Origin: 62-47 sp051954235
Lineage (GTDB): Bacteria; Pseudomonadota; Alphaproteobacteria; Rhizobiales; Xanthobacteraceae
DNA length: 64,000 bases
Assembly (NCBI GenBank): GCA_051954235.1
Contig: JBQCHY010000013.1
Span: 1 to 64,000 of the forward strand
Reading direction: 5' to 3'
The notes beneath the pieces were generated by a model. That model was not told the origin of the DNA, did not search any database, and saw nothing but the letters and a program-made list of their open reading frames with translations. Shown in pieces: positions 1 to 7,456 of this stretch. The translations under genes and the position numbers were made by a program. Numbering within the stretch: position 1 is the first letter of the stretch; each line of letters starts with the position of its first letter.

Positions 1-1049
1 GGCGAGGGACGAAACGTCTCCGGGTTCTCGGCATTGATCCGGCATTCGATGGCGTGACCGCTGATCGTGATCTGATCCTGCGTCGCCGGCAGGTCGCCGC
101 CGTTGGCGACGCGGATCTGCTCCAGCACCAGATCGATCCCGTTGATCGCTTCGGTCACCGGATGCTCGACCTGAATGCGGGTGTTCATTTCGATGAAATA
201 GAACTCGCCGTCCTCGTAGAGGAATTCGATGGTGCCGACGCCGAGATACTGCATCTCGCGCATCGCCTTGGCACAGGTCTCGCCGATCTTTGTGCGCGCC
301 GCTGCCGTCAATACGGGCGAGGGACCTTCTTCCCACACCTTCTGATGGCGCCGCTGCAACGAGCAATCGCGTTCGCCGAGATGGATGGCGCCGCCGCGTC
401 CGTCGCCGAGCACCTGGATTTCGATGTGGCGCGGCTTCTGCAAATACTTCTCGAGATAGACCGAGGCATCGCCGAATGCCGACTTGGCCTCGTTACCGGC
501 GGTCGAGATCGCCAGCGCGAGATCGTCGGGGGTCTGCGCCACTTTCATGCCGCGTCCGCCGCCGCCGGCAGCCGCCTTCACCAGAACCGGAAAGCCGATC
601 GCCTTCGCGACTCTCATGGCTTCGTCGACGTCATCGATCGCGCCATCGGAGCCCGGCACCACGGGAATGCCGAGACGCTTGGCGGTGCGCTTGGCCTCGA
701 TCTTGTCGCCCATCAGGCGAATGTGCTCGGCCTTGGGGCCGATGAAGCCGAGATTGTGTTCGGCGAGAATTTCGGCGAAGCGCGCATTCTCCGAGAGAAA
801 GCCGTAACCGGGATGCACGGCATCGGCGCCGGTGATTTCGCAGGCCGCCAGCAGCGCGGGAATGTTGAGATAGCTATCCTTCGACGGCGGCGGGCCGATG
901 CAGACGCTCTCGTCGGCGAGACGGACATGCATCGCTTCCGCGTCGGCGGTCGAATGCACCGCGACGGTGGCAATGCCAAGCTCCTTGCAGGCGCGCAGCA
1001 CGCGCAAGGCAATCTCACCGCGATTGGCAATCAGGATCTTGTCGAACAT
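1..1049 (-). CDS. accC: Biotin carboxylase subunit of acetyl-CoA carboxylase (3' part outside window)
   Basis: AccC carboxylates the biotin on AccB with bicarbonate and ATP, the first half-reaction of malonyl-CoA synthesis. The minus-strand reading from ATG gives the family's N-terminus (MFDKILIANRGEIALRVLRA), then HPGYGFLSENARF, the ATP-grasp glycine-rich loop KAAAGGGGRGMK, and the metal/carboxylate segment FIEMNTRIQVEHPVTE. About 349 codons are visible; the last quarter of the roughly 450-residue family lies beyond base 1. It follows accB after a short gap, the usual accB-accC operon order. Identity is certain; the gene is partial only because of the window edge. Confidence 0.97.
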   Translation of the reverse strand, partial: MFDKILIANRGEIALRVLRACKELGIATVAVHSTADAEAMHVRLADESVCIGPPPSKDSYLNIPALLAACEITGADAVHPGYGFLSENARFAEILAEHNLGFIGPKAEHIRLMGDKIEAKRTAKRLGIPVVPGSDGAIDDVDEAMRVAKAIGFPVLVKAAAGGGGRGMKVAQTPDDLALAISTAGNEAKSAFGDASVYLEKYLQKPRHIEIQVLGDGRGGAIHLGERDCSLQRRHQKVWEEGPSPVLTAAARTKIGETCAKAMREMQYLGVGTIEFLYEDGEFYFIEMNTRIQVEHPVTEAINGIDLVLEQIRVANGGDLPATQDQITISGHAIECRINAENPETFRPS

Positions 1050-1112
1050 GGCGTCCTAATCAGTGTGCAGCGAGGCGCGTGGACAAAACGGCGAGCTTCG
1101 ATTTATCGGCTG

Positions 1113-1598
1113 TTATTCGATGATGACGAGCGGTTCGCCGAACTCGACCGGCTGGCCGTCCTCGACGAGAATCTGCGTGACGGTGCCGGCCTTCGGCGAC
1201 GGAATCTGATTCATCGTCTTCATGGCTTCGATGATCATCAGCGTGTCGCCGACCTTGACCTTTGAGCCGACGTCGATAAACGGCTTGGCGCCGGGCTCGG
1301 AGGCCCAATAGGCGGTGCCGACCATCGGCGAGGGGACCGCGCCCGGATGCTTGCTGATGTCGGAGCCGGCGGCCGGAGTCGCTGCCGCAACGCTCGCCGG
1401 TGCAGCGACCTGCGCAACCGCCGGAACGGCGGCGGCGATGCTCACATTGCGCGCCACGCGCACACGCATGCCGGAGCGCTCGATCTCGATCTCGGTCAGG
1501 TTGGTCTCATCGAGCAAGGTCGCGAGTTCGCGGATCAATTCGCTGTCGCTGGTCGACGCGGATTTCGATGAGGCTGAATCTTCAGGCTGGCGGGCCAT
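1113..1598 (-). CDS. accB: Biotin carboxyl carrier protein of acetyl-CoA carboxylase
   Basis: The protein carries biotin between AccC and the carboxyltransferase AccAD in fatty acid synthesis. The 161 residues show a variable N-terminus, an Ala/Pro/Val-rich hinge (about 52-78) and a C-terminal biotinyl domain (about 85-161) with the acceptor Lys127 in IIEAMKTMNQI. A longer open frame extends upstream, but the added residues are an arginine-rich shadow of aroQ, so the ATG giving MARQPEDSASS was chosen. It lies between aroQ and accC, all on the minus strand with short spacers, which suggests one transcript. Confidence 0.96.
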   Translation of the reverse strand: MARQPEDSASSKSASTSDSELIRELATLLDETNLTEIEIERSGMRVRVARNVSIAAAVPAVAQVAAPASVAAATPAAGSDISKHPGAVPSPMVGTAYWASEPGAKPFIDVGSKVKVGDTLMIIEAMKTMNQIPSPKAGTVTQILVEDGQPVEFGEPLVIIE

Positions 1599-1642
1599 GC
1601 TGTGTTCCGAAACTTTCGAGCTGGATTGGGACAGAGGAAACG

Positions 1643-2098
1643 TCACGCTTTCGCCGTGGCGCCGATCTTGGCCGCGAGGCCGCTGATCGCGAGCCGATAG
1701 CCGTCGATGCCAAAACCGCACAAGGTCGCGAACGCCGCCCTGGCGATGAACGAATGGTGACGAAAATCCTCGCGAGCATAAATGTTGGTGACGTGGACCT
1801 CAACGGTTGGGATCTTCACAGCCGTCAGCGCGTCGTGAAGCGCGATCGAAGTGTGGGAGTAGCCACCGGCGTTGATCACGATGCCCGCCGCCTGTTTGGT
1901 TTGGGCCTCGTGAATGAAGTCGATCAACTCGCCTTCGGAGTTGGATTGGCGGCAATCGACCTCGAGGCCGTAATGCCTGGCGGTCTCGCTGCACAGCCGC
2001 TCGACATCGGCGAGACGGGCGTGGCCGTAGGTCTCCGGTTCACGGGTTCCGAGCAGGTTCAGGTTCGGGCCGTTGAGCACGTAAACTGTTCTTGCCAT
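1643..2098 (-). CDS. aroQ: Type II 3-dehydroquinate dehydratase
   Basis: AroQ converts 3-dehydroquinate to 3-dehydroshikimate, the third step of the shikimate pathway, as a cytosolic dodecamer. The 151-residue length is standard. Visible motifs are the N-terminal NGPNLNLLGTREPETYG with catalytic-loop Arg19 and Tyr24, the substrate-binding NAGGYSHTSIAL (77-88), and the catalytic His103 in VEVHVTNIYARE. It is the first gene of the aroQ-accB-accC run, 44 bases before accB. This linkage of aroQ to accBC is common in bacteria. Confidence 0.97.
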   Translation of the reverse strand: MARTVYVLNGPNLNLLGTREPETYGHARLADVERLCSETARHYGLEVDCRQSNSEGELIDFIHEAQTKQAAGIVINAGGYSHTSIALHDALTAVKIPTVEVHVTNIYAREDFRHHSFIARAAFATLCGFGIDGYRLAISGLAAKIGATAKA

Positions 2099-2224
2099 CC
2101 TCGATCCACGGCGATCCGAAGGCGGGCGGACCTGCGCGCCTTTCCCCGGCGTTTATAGGTAACCAGAACCGCGAGGGGAAGGGTCAAGCCTCGGGGAATC
2201 CCCCCAAATCCTTCATTTAGCTAA

Positions 2225-2329
2225 GGAAAAGCAACTTTTCCCGGTGCAAAGGATGGCTATGCGGTGTCTTGCGGGCGCGCCAACGACGCACCCCTAAGGC
2301 ACTGAGTCGGCTTGCAAAGCCGGCCTCAG
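2225..2329 (-). terminator. Two stem-loops between the dsbA-like gene and aroQ
   Basis: The space between these codirectional genes holds two inverted repeats. One is AT-rich: GGAAAAG at 2225-2231 against CTTTTCC at 2235-2241. The other is longer: CTGAG/CGGCTT at 2302-2313 against AAGCCG/CTCAG at 2317-2329. The second lies 40 bases past the stop codon of the dsbA-like gene and could end its transcript, but no T-run follows on the minus strand. Either element could instead belong to the aroQ leader. Confidence 0.35.
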
Positions 2330-2368
2330 GGCCGTTGGAAATGTAAGGATCGCGGACGTCGTCGCCCG

Positions 2369-3136
2369 TCAGCAGGCAGCCTTGCCGCAGCGGGCCTGGG
2401 CGACCTTCTCCTTGAGGGCGTCGAGGCCGACCGCGCCGACCACCACCTGTTTACCGACGACGTAGCTCGGCGTGCCGTTCATGCCCATGGATTCCGCGAG
2501 CTTGAAATTCTCCTCGAGCGTGGCGCGGACTTCCGGACTGTTCATGTCCTTTTCGATCTTCGCCATGTCGAGACCGGCCTCCTTGGCCGCCGCCATCGCG
2601 CGCGCCTTGTCGGCCTGGCCGCGGCCGCCGAGCAGTTTCTGATGGAAGTCGAGATACTTCTTGCCGTCGGGATCCTGCATCCGCACCGCGACAGCGACCT
2701 GCGCCGCTTCGACCGAGCCCGGCCCGAGCACCGGGAATTCCTTCAGCACCACGCGCAGCTTCGGATCGGCCTTCATCAGCGCCAGCATGTCGGCCATCGC
2801 GTGTTTGCAGTAGCCGCAGTTGTAATCGAAGAACTCGACCAGATTGACATCGCCGCTGCGGTTGCCGAGCGTGACGCCGCGCGGTGAATTGAAGATCGTC
2901 TGCGCATTGGTCGCCACGGCTGTTGCGTGCTTCTCCGCTTCGGCCTTCGCCTGCCGCTTGCCGAGTTCGGCCGAAACCTCCTCGAGGATTTCCGGATGCG
3001 ACAGCAGGTAATTCTTGACAATGGTTTCGATCTCGCCGCGCTGCGGCTCGGTGAACGACTGCGCGGAAGCGGCGAGCGGCGCGGCGCACAAGGTAAGCGC
3101 GATCACGGCGGAGGCGAGGGGACGGCGAAACGGCAT
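2369..3136 (-). CDS. Secreted DsbA-family thiol-disulfide oxidoreductase
   Basis: A periplasmic thioredoxin-fold protein of the DsbA/Com1/ScsC type that probably oxidises or isomerises disulfides in exported proteins. It opens with a Sec signal peptide (MPFRRPLASAVIALTLCAAP, cleavage near ASAQS), then a charged helical region (about 35-85), then the thioredoxin domain with active site CGYC at 107-110 and a cis-Pro loop (NGTPSYVVG) near the C-terminus. The N-terminal helix before the fold resembles the trimerising stalk of ScsC-like isomerases. An in-frame ATG 13 codons upstream precedes the signal peptide and is less likely. The partner protein is not evident in the window. Confidence 0.85.
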   Translation of the reverse strand: MPFRRPLASAVIALTLCAAPLAASAQSFTEPQRGEIETIVKNYLLSHPEILEEVSAELGKRQAKAEAEKHATAVATNAQTIFNSPRGVTLGNRSGDVNLVEFFDYNCGYCKHAMADMLALMKADPKLRVVLKEFPVLGPGSVEAAQVAVAVRMQDPDGKKYLDFHQKLLGGRGQADKARAMAAAKEAGLDMAKIEKDMNSPEVRATLEENFKLAESMGMNGTPSYVVGKQVVVGAVGLDALKEKVAQARCGKAAC

Positions 3137-3188
3137 GAATTGATCCTTCTGACGATCGTGTCGGATGTGTTGCAATTAATCGCGCTTT

Positions 3189-4604
3189 TCACCGGGCATC
3201 GGCTTTGGCGCTGACGATATCGTCGGCTCTCACCCAACCGGGCGAGCCGACGGCGAAACGGGTCTTGGCGCGCGCGGCAAGCCCACGCGCCGTCTTGGTG
3301 TCGCCGCGCAGCGACGCGGCCTGCGCCGAGGCGAGATCTGCCTCCGCATATTCGCCCTTCTGGCCATAGGCCATGGCGAGTTGAGCATACCCCGGCGCGG
3401 CCTCGGGCTCCCGGATCAGGGCAGCCCGCAGAATCGATATGGCCTCCGCAGAATAGGCCTTATTGTTGGTGGCAACCAGCGCCTGCCCCAGTAACATCTG
3501 GATGAGCGGGGCCTGATGCGACAATTGCGCAGCCTTGCGCAGCGGCGCGATGGCCTCGTTCGGTTTGCCGCCCTCGAGCAAAGCTTGCCCGCGCAACTCG
3601 TGGAAATAGGGATTATTCGGCTGTTCCTTGATCAGCCCGTCGATCTGCGCCTGCGCCGAGCGCGGATCGCCGTGCAGGTAGGTCGCAATGGCGCGGGCAT
3701 AGCGCGCGGGCAGGCTGGTGTCGGACAACGGGTAGCGGCGGTACACCGTCTCCGGGCGCTCCATGAAACCCGAGGTCTTCGCCCGCATCATGTCGTGCCG
3801 CGCCTGCAAGGCGGGATCGTCGGTCTTGTTCCAGTAGGGGCTGCTTTTCGCCAGCGCCGCCAGCGAAGCGACACGATCCGCCGGCATCGGATGCGATTGC
3901 AGATAGGGATCGGCACCGCGCGAGGCGAACAGACTTTCGTCGGTGAAGCGCTGGAACGTCTCGTACATGCCCTTGGCCGATTGGCCCGTCGCGGTGAGAA
4001 AACGCACGCCGGCGCGATCGGCGTTTTCCTCCTGCTGCCGTTGATAAGAGAGCAAGTTGCGGCGGATCATCTCCTGCGGCCCGCTGATCGCCGCCATGCC
4101 GGCATTGCTCGCGCCGTTGTTGCGGCCGGAGCCCGCCACCATCGCGCCGACGCCGAGCAGCATCGCGACGATCATCTGCGTCTGCGCGTGTGCCAATTGC
4201 GTCCGCAGCTTGGAGAGATGGCCGCCGGCGAGGTGGCCTGTCTCGTGCGCCAGCACGCCGATCAACTGGTTCGGCGTCTTCGATTGCATCAACGCGCCGT
4301 AGTTCACGAAAATGCGACGGCCATCGGCAACGAAGGCGTTGAAACTCGGGTCGTTGATGATCGCGACCTGGATGTTCTGCTTCTCGAGCCCAGCGGCGCG
4401 CAGGATCGGTCGTGTATAGTCGCGCAGCAGTTGCTCGATCTCGGTATCGCGGAGCAGACGTGGGCCCTTGTTGCCCTGATTTTCCTGCGCGCGGGCGGCC
4501 ATCGGCGCAGCAGCGAGCACCACGCTCAACGTCACCACGGCCGCCCTGAAAAAGGCACGGCCGCGCGCGGCGGCGCGGACAGATGTGGCTGCGGGTTTCG
4601 TCAT
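3189..4604 (-). CDS. Periplasmic M48 zinc metalloprotease with TPR repeats (BepA-like)
   Basis: The protein resembles BepA/YfgC, an envelope protease and chaperone acting on outer-membrane proteins. A signal peptide ends near AARAQ. The M48 domain carries the zinc motif HETGH at about 120-124 and the downstream glutamate ligand in the segment EENADRAGVRFL. The C-terminal 170 residues contain TPR-like helices (for example YFHELRGQALLEGGKPNEAI). The ATG giving MTKPAATSV fits a signal peptide better than the one seven codons upstream. It is codirectional with the dsbA-like gene 52 bases downstream, so both may be co-transcribed as envelope quality-control genes. Confidence 0.9.
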   Translation of the reverse strand: MTKPAATSVRAAARGRAFFRAAVVTLSVVLAAAPMAARAQENQGNKGPRLLRDTEIEQLLRDYTRPILRAAGLEKQNIQVAIINDPSFNAFVADGRRIFVNYGALMQSKTPNQLIGVLAHETGHLAGGHLSKLRTQLAHAQTQMIVAMLLGVGAMVAGSGRNNGASNAGMAAISGPQEMIRRNLLSYQRQQEENADRAGVRFLTATGQSAKGMYETFQRFTDESLFASRGADPYLQSHPMPADRVASLAALAKSSPYWNKTDDPALQARHDMMRAKTSGFMERPETVYRRYPLSDTSLPARYARAIATYLHGDPRSAQAQIDGLIKEQPNNPYFHELRGQALLEGGKPNEAIAPLRKAAQLSHQAPLIQMLLGQALVATNNKAYSAEAISILRAALIREPEAAPGYAQLAMAYGQKGEYAEADLASAQAASLRGDTKTARGLAARAKTRFAVGSPGWVRADDIVSAKADAR

Positions 4605-4705
4605 TGGCCGATGGTCGGATTCCATATATGCCCTACCAAACCTTGGAATACGGCGAGACGGCGGCGCGGAGCCGCTGCGACGCCAAAACGCGGGTCAGAT
4701 AGCAG

Positions 4706-5893
4706 ATGTCCGATACGATGGTAACCGAGAGAGCGAAGGCTGTGCTGGCGGCATCCGGCCGCAGCAACGTTCCGCCCTTCATGGTGATGGACGTGATGGC
4801 GGCCGCGGCCGCGATCGAGGCCAAGGGCGGCCACGTCATCCATATGGAAGTCGGGCAGCCCTCGGCGTCAGCGCCGAAAACGGCGCTTGCCGCTGCCAAA
4901 GCCGCGCTCGACAGTGCCCGGATCGATTATACCTCCGCGCTGGGCATGCCGTCGCTGCGCGCACGGATCGCGCGCCATTATCGCGACACCTACGGCTGCG
5001 AGGTCGATCCCGCGCGGATCGTCGTCACCACCGGCTCGTCGGGCGGCTTCATTCTGGCGTTCCTTTCGATGTTCGAGCCGGGGGATCGCGTCGCCGTCAC
5101 GATTCCCGGCTATCCGCCGTACCGGCATATCCTGACCGCACTCGGCTGCGAGCCGGTGCTGATCGAGACCCACAGCGACACCCGCCATGCCCTGACCGGC
5201 GAGATGCTGCTCGCTGCCCATCGCAAGGCGCCGCTGAAGGGCGTGCTGGTCGGCAGTCCGGCGAACCCGACCGGCACCATGATGTCGCGCGAAGCGCTGA
5301 CCGGGCTGATCGCCGCGGCGGACAGCGCGGGCATTCGTTTCATCTCCGACGAGATCTATCACGGCCTCGACTATGCGTTTCCGGCGGTGACCGCTGCCGA
5401 ACTGTCGCCGGATGCGCTGGTGATCAATTCGTTCTCGAAATACTTCTGCATGACCGGTTGGCGCGTCGGCTGGATGGTGGTGCCGGAGCCGCTGGTGCGG
5501 CCTATCGAGCGCCTGCAGCAGAACCTGTCGATCTCGGTGCCGACGCTGTCGCAGATCGCGGCCGAGGCGGCCTTCGACGGTCGCGACGAGATGGAAGCGA
5601 TCAAGCACGGCTATGAAGAGAACCGCCGCATCCTGATCGAAGGATTGCCGCATGCCGGCTTGAGCGAATTCCTGCCGGCGGACGGCGCATTCTATCTCTA
5701 TGCCGATGTGTCGAAATTCACCAATGACAGTTTCGATTTCGCCAAGCGGATGCTGGAGCACGCGCACGTTGCCGCGACGCCCGGCGTCGATTTCGATCCG
5801 ATTCACGGCCGCCATTTCGTGCGCTTCTGCTACGCGCAATCGGCCGCCGACATGCGCGAGGCGGTCGCACGGATCGCGCGCTGGTTGGCTTAA
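4706..5893 (+). CDS. PLP-dependent class I/II aminotransferase
   Basis: A fold-type I aminotransferase of 395 residues, cytosolic. The PLP-binding lysine is Lys245 in NSFSKYFCMTGWRVGW; ANPTG (186-190) and SDEIYHGLDY (214-223) are the other family motifs, and the C-terminal Arg of FVRFCYA would bind the substrate carboxylate. The amino-acid substrate cannot be read from sequence. It is divergent from the M48 protease gene with about 100 bases between starts, which must hold both promoters. A hairpin follows the stop codon. Confidence 0.9.
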   Translation: MSDTMVTERAKAVLAASGRSNVPPFMVMDVMAAAAAIEAKGGHVIHMEVGQPSASAPKTALAAAKAALDSARIDYTSALGMPSLRARIARHYRDTYGCEVDPARIVVTTGSSGGFILAFLSMFEPGDRVAVTIPGYPPYRHILTALGCEPVLIETHSDTRHALTGEMLLAAHRKAPLKGVLVGSPANPTGTMMSREALTGLIAAADSAGIRFISDEIYHGLDYAFPAVTAAELSPDALVINSFSKYFCMTGWRVGWMVVPEPLVRPIERLQQNLSISVPTLSQIAAEAAFDGRDEMEAIKHGYEENRRILIEGLPHAGLSEFLPADGAFYLYADVSKFTNDSFDFAKRMLEHAHVAATPGVDFDPIHGRHFVRFCYAQSAADMREAVARIARWLA

Positions 5894-5917
5894 GGATTGC
5901 GGACCGGGATACCCTTC

Positions 5918-5938
5918 GGCCGGAGGTGAAATCCGGCC
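5918..5938 (+). terminator. Hairpin after the aminotransferase gene
   Basis: A perfect 7-bp inverted repeat (GGCCGGA / TCCGGCC, loop GGTGAAA) 24 bases after the aminotransferase stop codon. It has no T-run, so its role as a terminator is only probable. Confidence 0.4.
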
Positions 5939-6064
5939 TGCGCGGGTTCGATCTTCAATCGCACGCCACGATTAGCATTGACTTTGCGCCGGGGTCTGAC
6001 GTTCGCTGTCAGTCCCGGGGGCGGACCGGACGAGCGCTCCCGCGTCATATCGCGGAGTGAACCC

Positions 6065-7390
6065 ATGTCGACATCGATTGCGGCGACCGCGTCAAGCCGT
6101 GCCGCCAAGCCGTGGTACACCATCCTCTATGTCCAAGTTCTGTTTGCAATCGTGCTCGGCATCCTTGTCGGCTGGCTGTGGCCAGCGTTTGCAACCAACG
6201 ACTGGATCAAGGCGCTCGGAGACGGCTTCATCCGACTGATCAAGATGGTGATCGCGCCGATCATCTTCTGCACCGTCGTCTCGGGGATCGCGCATATCCA
6301 GGACGCCCGCAAGGTCGGCCGCGTCGGTGTCAAGGCGCTGGTCTATTTCGAAATCGTCTCGTCGTTCGCACTGATCCTCGGCCTCATTATGGGCAATCTG
6401 CTTCAGGTGGGCCATGGGCTCGCCGCGCATCCGGACGCCGCGGCGGTGGCGAAATACGTCAAGGAAGCCGAGGCACATAAGTCAGTCGATTTCGTCCTCA
6501 ACATCATTCCCGACAGTGTCGTCGGCGCGTTCGCGAAAGGCGACATTCTTCAGGTACTGCTGTTCGCGATCCTGTTCGGGTTCGCTTTGATGGCGCTCGG
6601 CGAACGCGGGCACCGCCTGCGCGACATCATCGACGATACGTCGCATGCGATATTCGGGGTGATCGCCATCGTCATGAAGGCGGCGCCGCTCGGGGCTTTC
6701 GGCGCGATGGCCTATACCATCGGCAAATACGGCCCTGCTGCGCTCGGCAATCTGGTGGGCCTGATCGCGGTGTTCTATCTGACGGCGGCGCTGTTCGTGG
6801 TGCTCGTCCTCGGCGCGATCGCCCGGATGGTCGGCTTCAGCATTTTCAGGTTCATCGCCTACATCAAGGATGAACTGCTGATCGTACTCGGCACCAGTTC
6901 GTCCGAAAGCGCGCTTCCGCAATTGATGGAGAAGCTCGAGCGGCTCGGCTGTTCGAAGTCGGTCGTCGGATTGGTGGTGCCGACCGGTTATTCCTTCAAT
7001 CTCGACGGCACCAACATCTACATGACGCTGGCGACGCTGTTCATCGCGCAGGCGTTGGGTGTCGAACTGTCGTTCAGCCAGCAACTGACGATTCTGGTGG
7101 TGGCGATGCTGACGTCGAAGGGCGCCAGCGGCGTGACCGGCGCCGGGTTCATCACGCTTGCGGCGACGCTGTCCGTGGTCAATCCGGTGCTGGTGCCGGG
7201 AATGGCGATCGTGTTCTCGGTCGACAAGTTCATGAGCGAGGTGCGCGCGCTGACCAACATCACCGGTAATGGCATCGCAACCGTGGTGGTGTCGTGGTGG
7301 GAAGGCGAACTCGACCGCGAAAAGCTCGACGCCAACCTGCGGCGCAACGTCGATACGTCGGACATGGAAACTGCGATCACCACGGGATGA
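6065..7390 (+). CDS. dctA: C4-dicarboxylate/proton or sodium symporter DctA
   Basis: An inner-membrane carrier that imports succinate, fumarate and malate; in rhizobia it is needed to feed bacteroids. The 441-residue length matches the DctA family. Visible hallmarks are the serine-rich re-entrant loop LGTSSSESALPQLMEKL and the substrate/ion-binding VPTGYSFNLDGTNIYMTLA, plus MLTSKGASGVTGAGFI. The ATG preceded by GCGGAGTGA was chosen; the longer frame adds 29 non-conserved residues. No dctBD two-component genes are in the window, so regulation by DctD and sigma-54 cannot be judged here. Confidence 0.95.
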   Translation: MSTSIAATASSRAAKPWYTILYVQVLFAIVLGILVGWLWPAFATNDWIKALGDGFIRLIKMVIAPIIFCTVVSGIAHIQDARKVGRVGVKALVYFEIVSSFALILGLIMGNLLQVGHGLAAHPDAAAVAKYVKEAEAHKSVDFVLNIIPDSVVGAFAKGDILQVLLFAILFGFALMALGERGHRLRDIIDDTSHAIFGVIAIVMKAAPLGAFGAMAYTIGKYGPAALGNLVGLIAVFYLTAALFVVLVLGAIARMVGFSIFRFIAYIKDELLIVLGTSSSESALPQLMEKLERLGCSKSVVGLVVPTGYSFNLDGTNIYMTLATLFIAQALGVELSFSQQLTILVVAMLTSKGASGVTGAGFITLAATLSVVNPVLVPGMAIVFSVDKFMSEVRALTNITGNGIATVVVSWWEGELDREKLDANLRRNVDTSDMETAITTG

Positions 7391-7406
7391 TAATAGCGCA
7401 AATGAA

Positions 7407-7434
7407 AAAGCCGCCCGGATGACCGGGCGGCTTT
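7407..7434. terminator. Bidirectional intrinsic terminator between dctA and rne
   Basis: An 11-bp stem AAGCCGCCCGG / CCGGGCGGCTT with an ATGA loop lies between the convergent dctA and rne 3' ends. It is flanked by an A-run on the left and T-rich sequence on the right, so it can act for both transcripts. Confidence 0.8.
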
Positions 7435-7456
7435 GGTATTTCAATTTCTGACAGGC

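Noticed and set aside
3516..4724. A 402-codon plus-strand open frame opposite the M48 protease gene
   Set aside because: Arg/His-rich antisense shadow; the minus strand encodes a full M48 protease with signal peptide and HETGH. Similar long shadows over rne, tyrS, mrcA and the acyl-CoA synthetase gene were dropped for the same reason.
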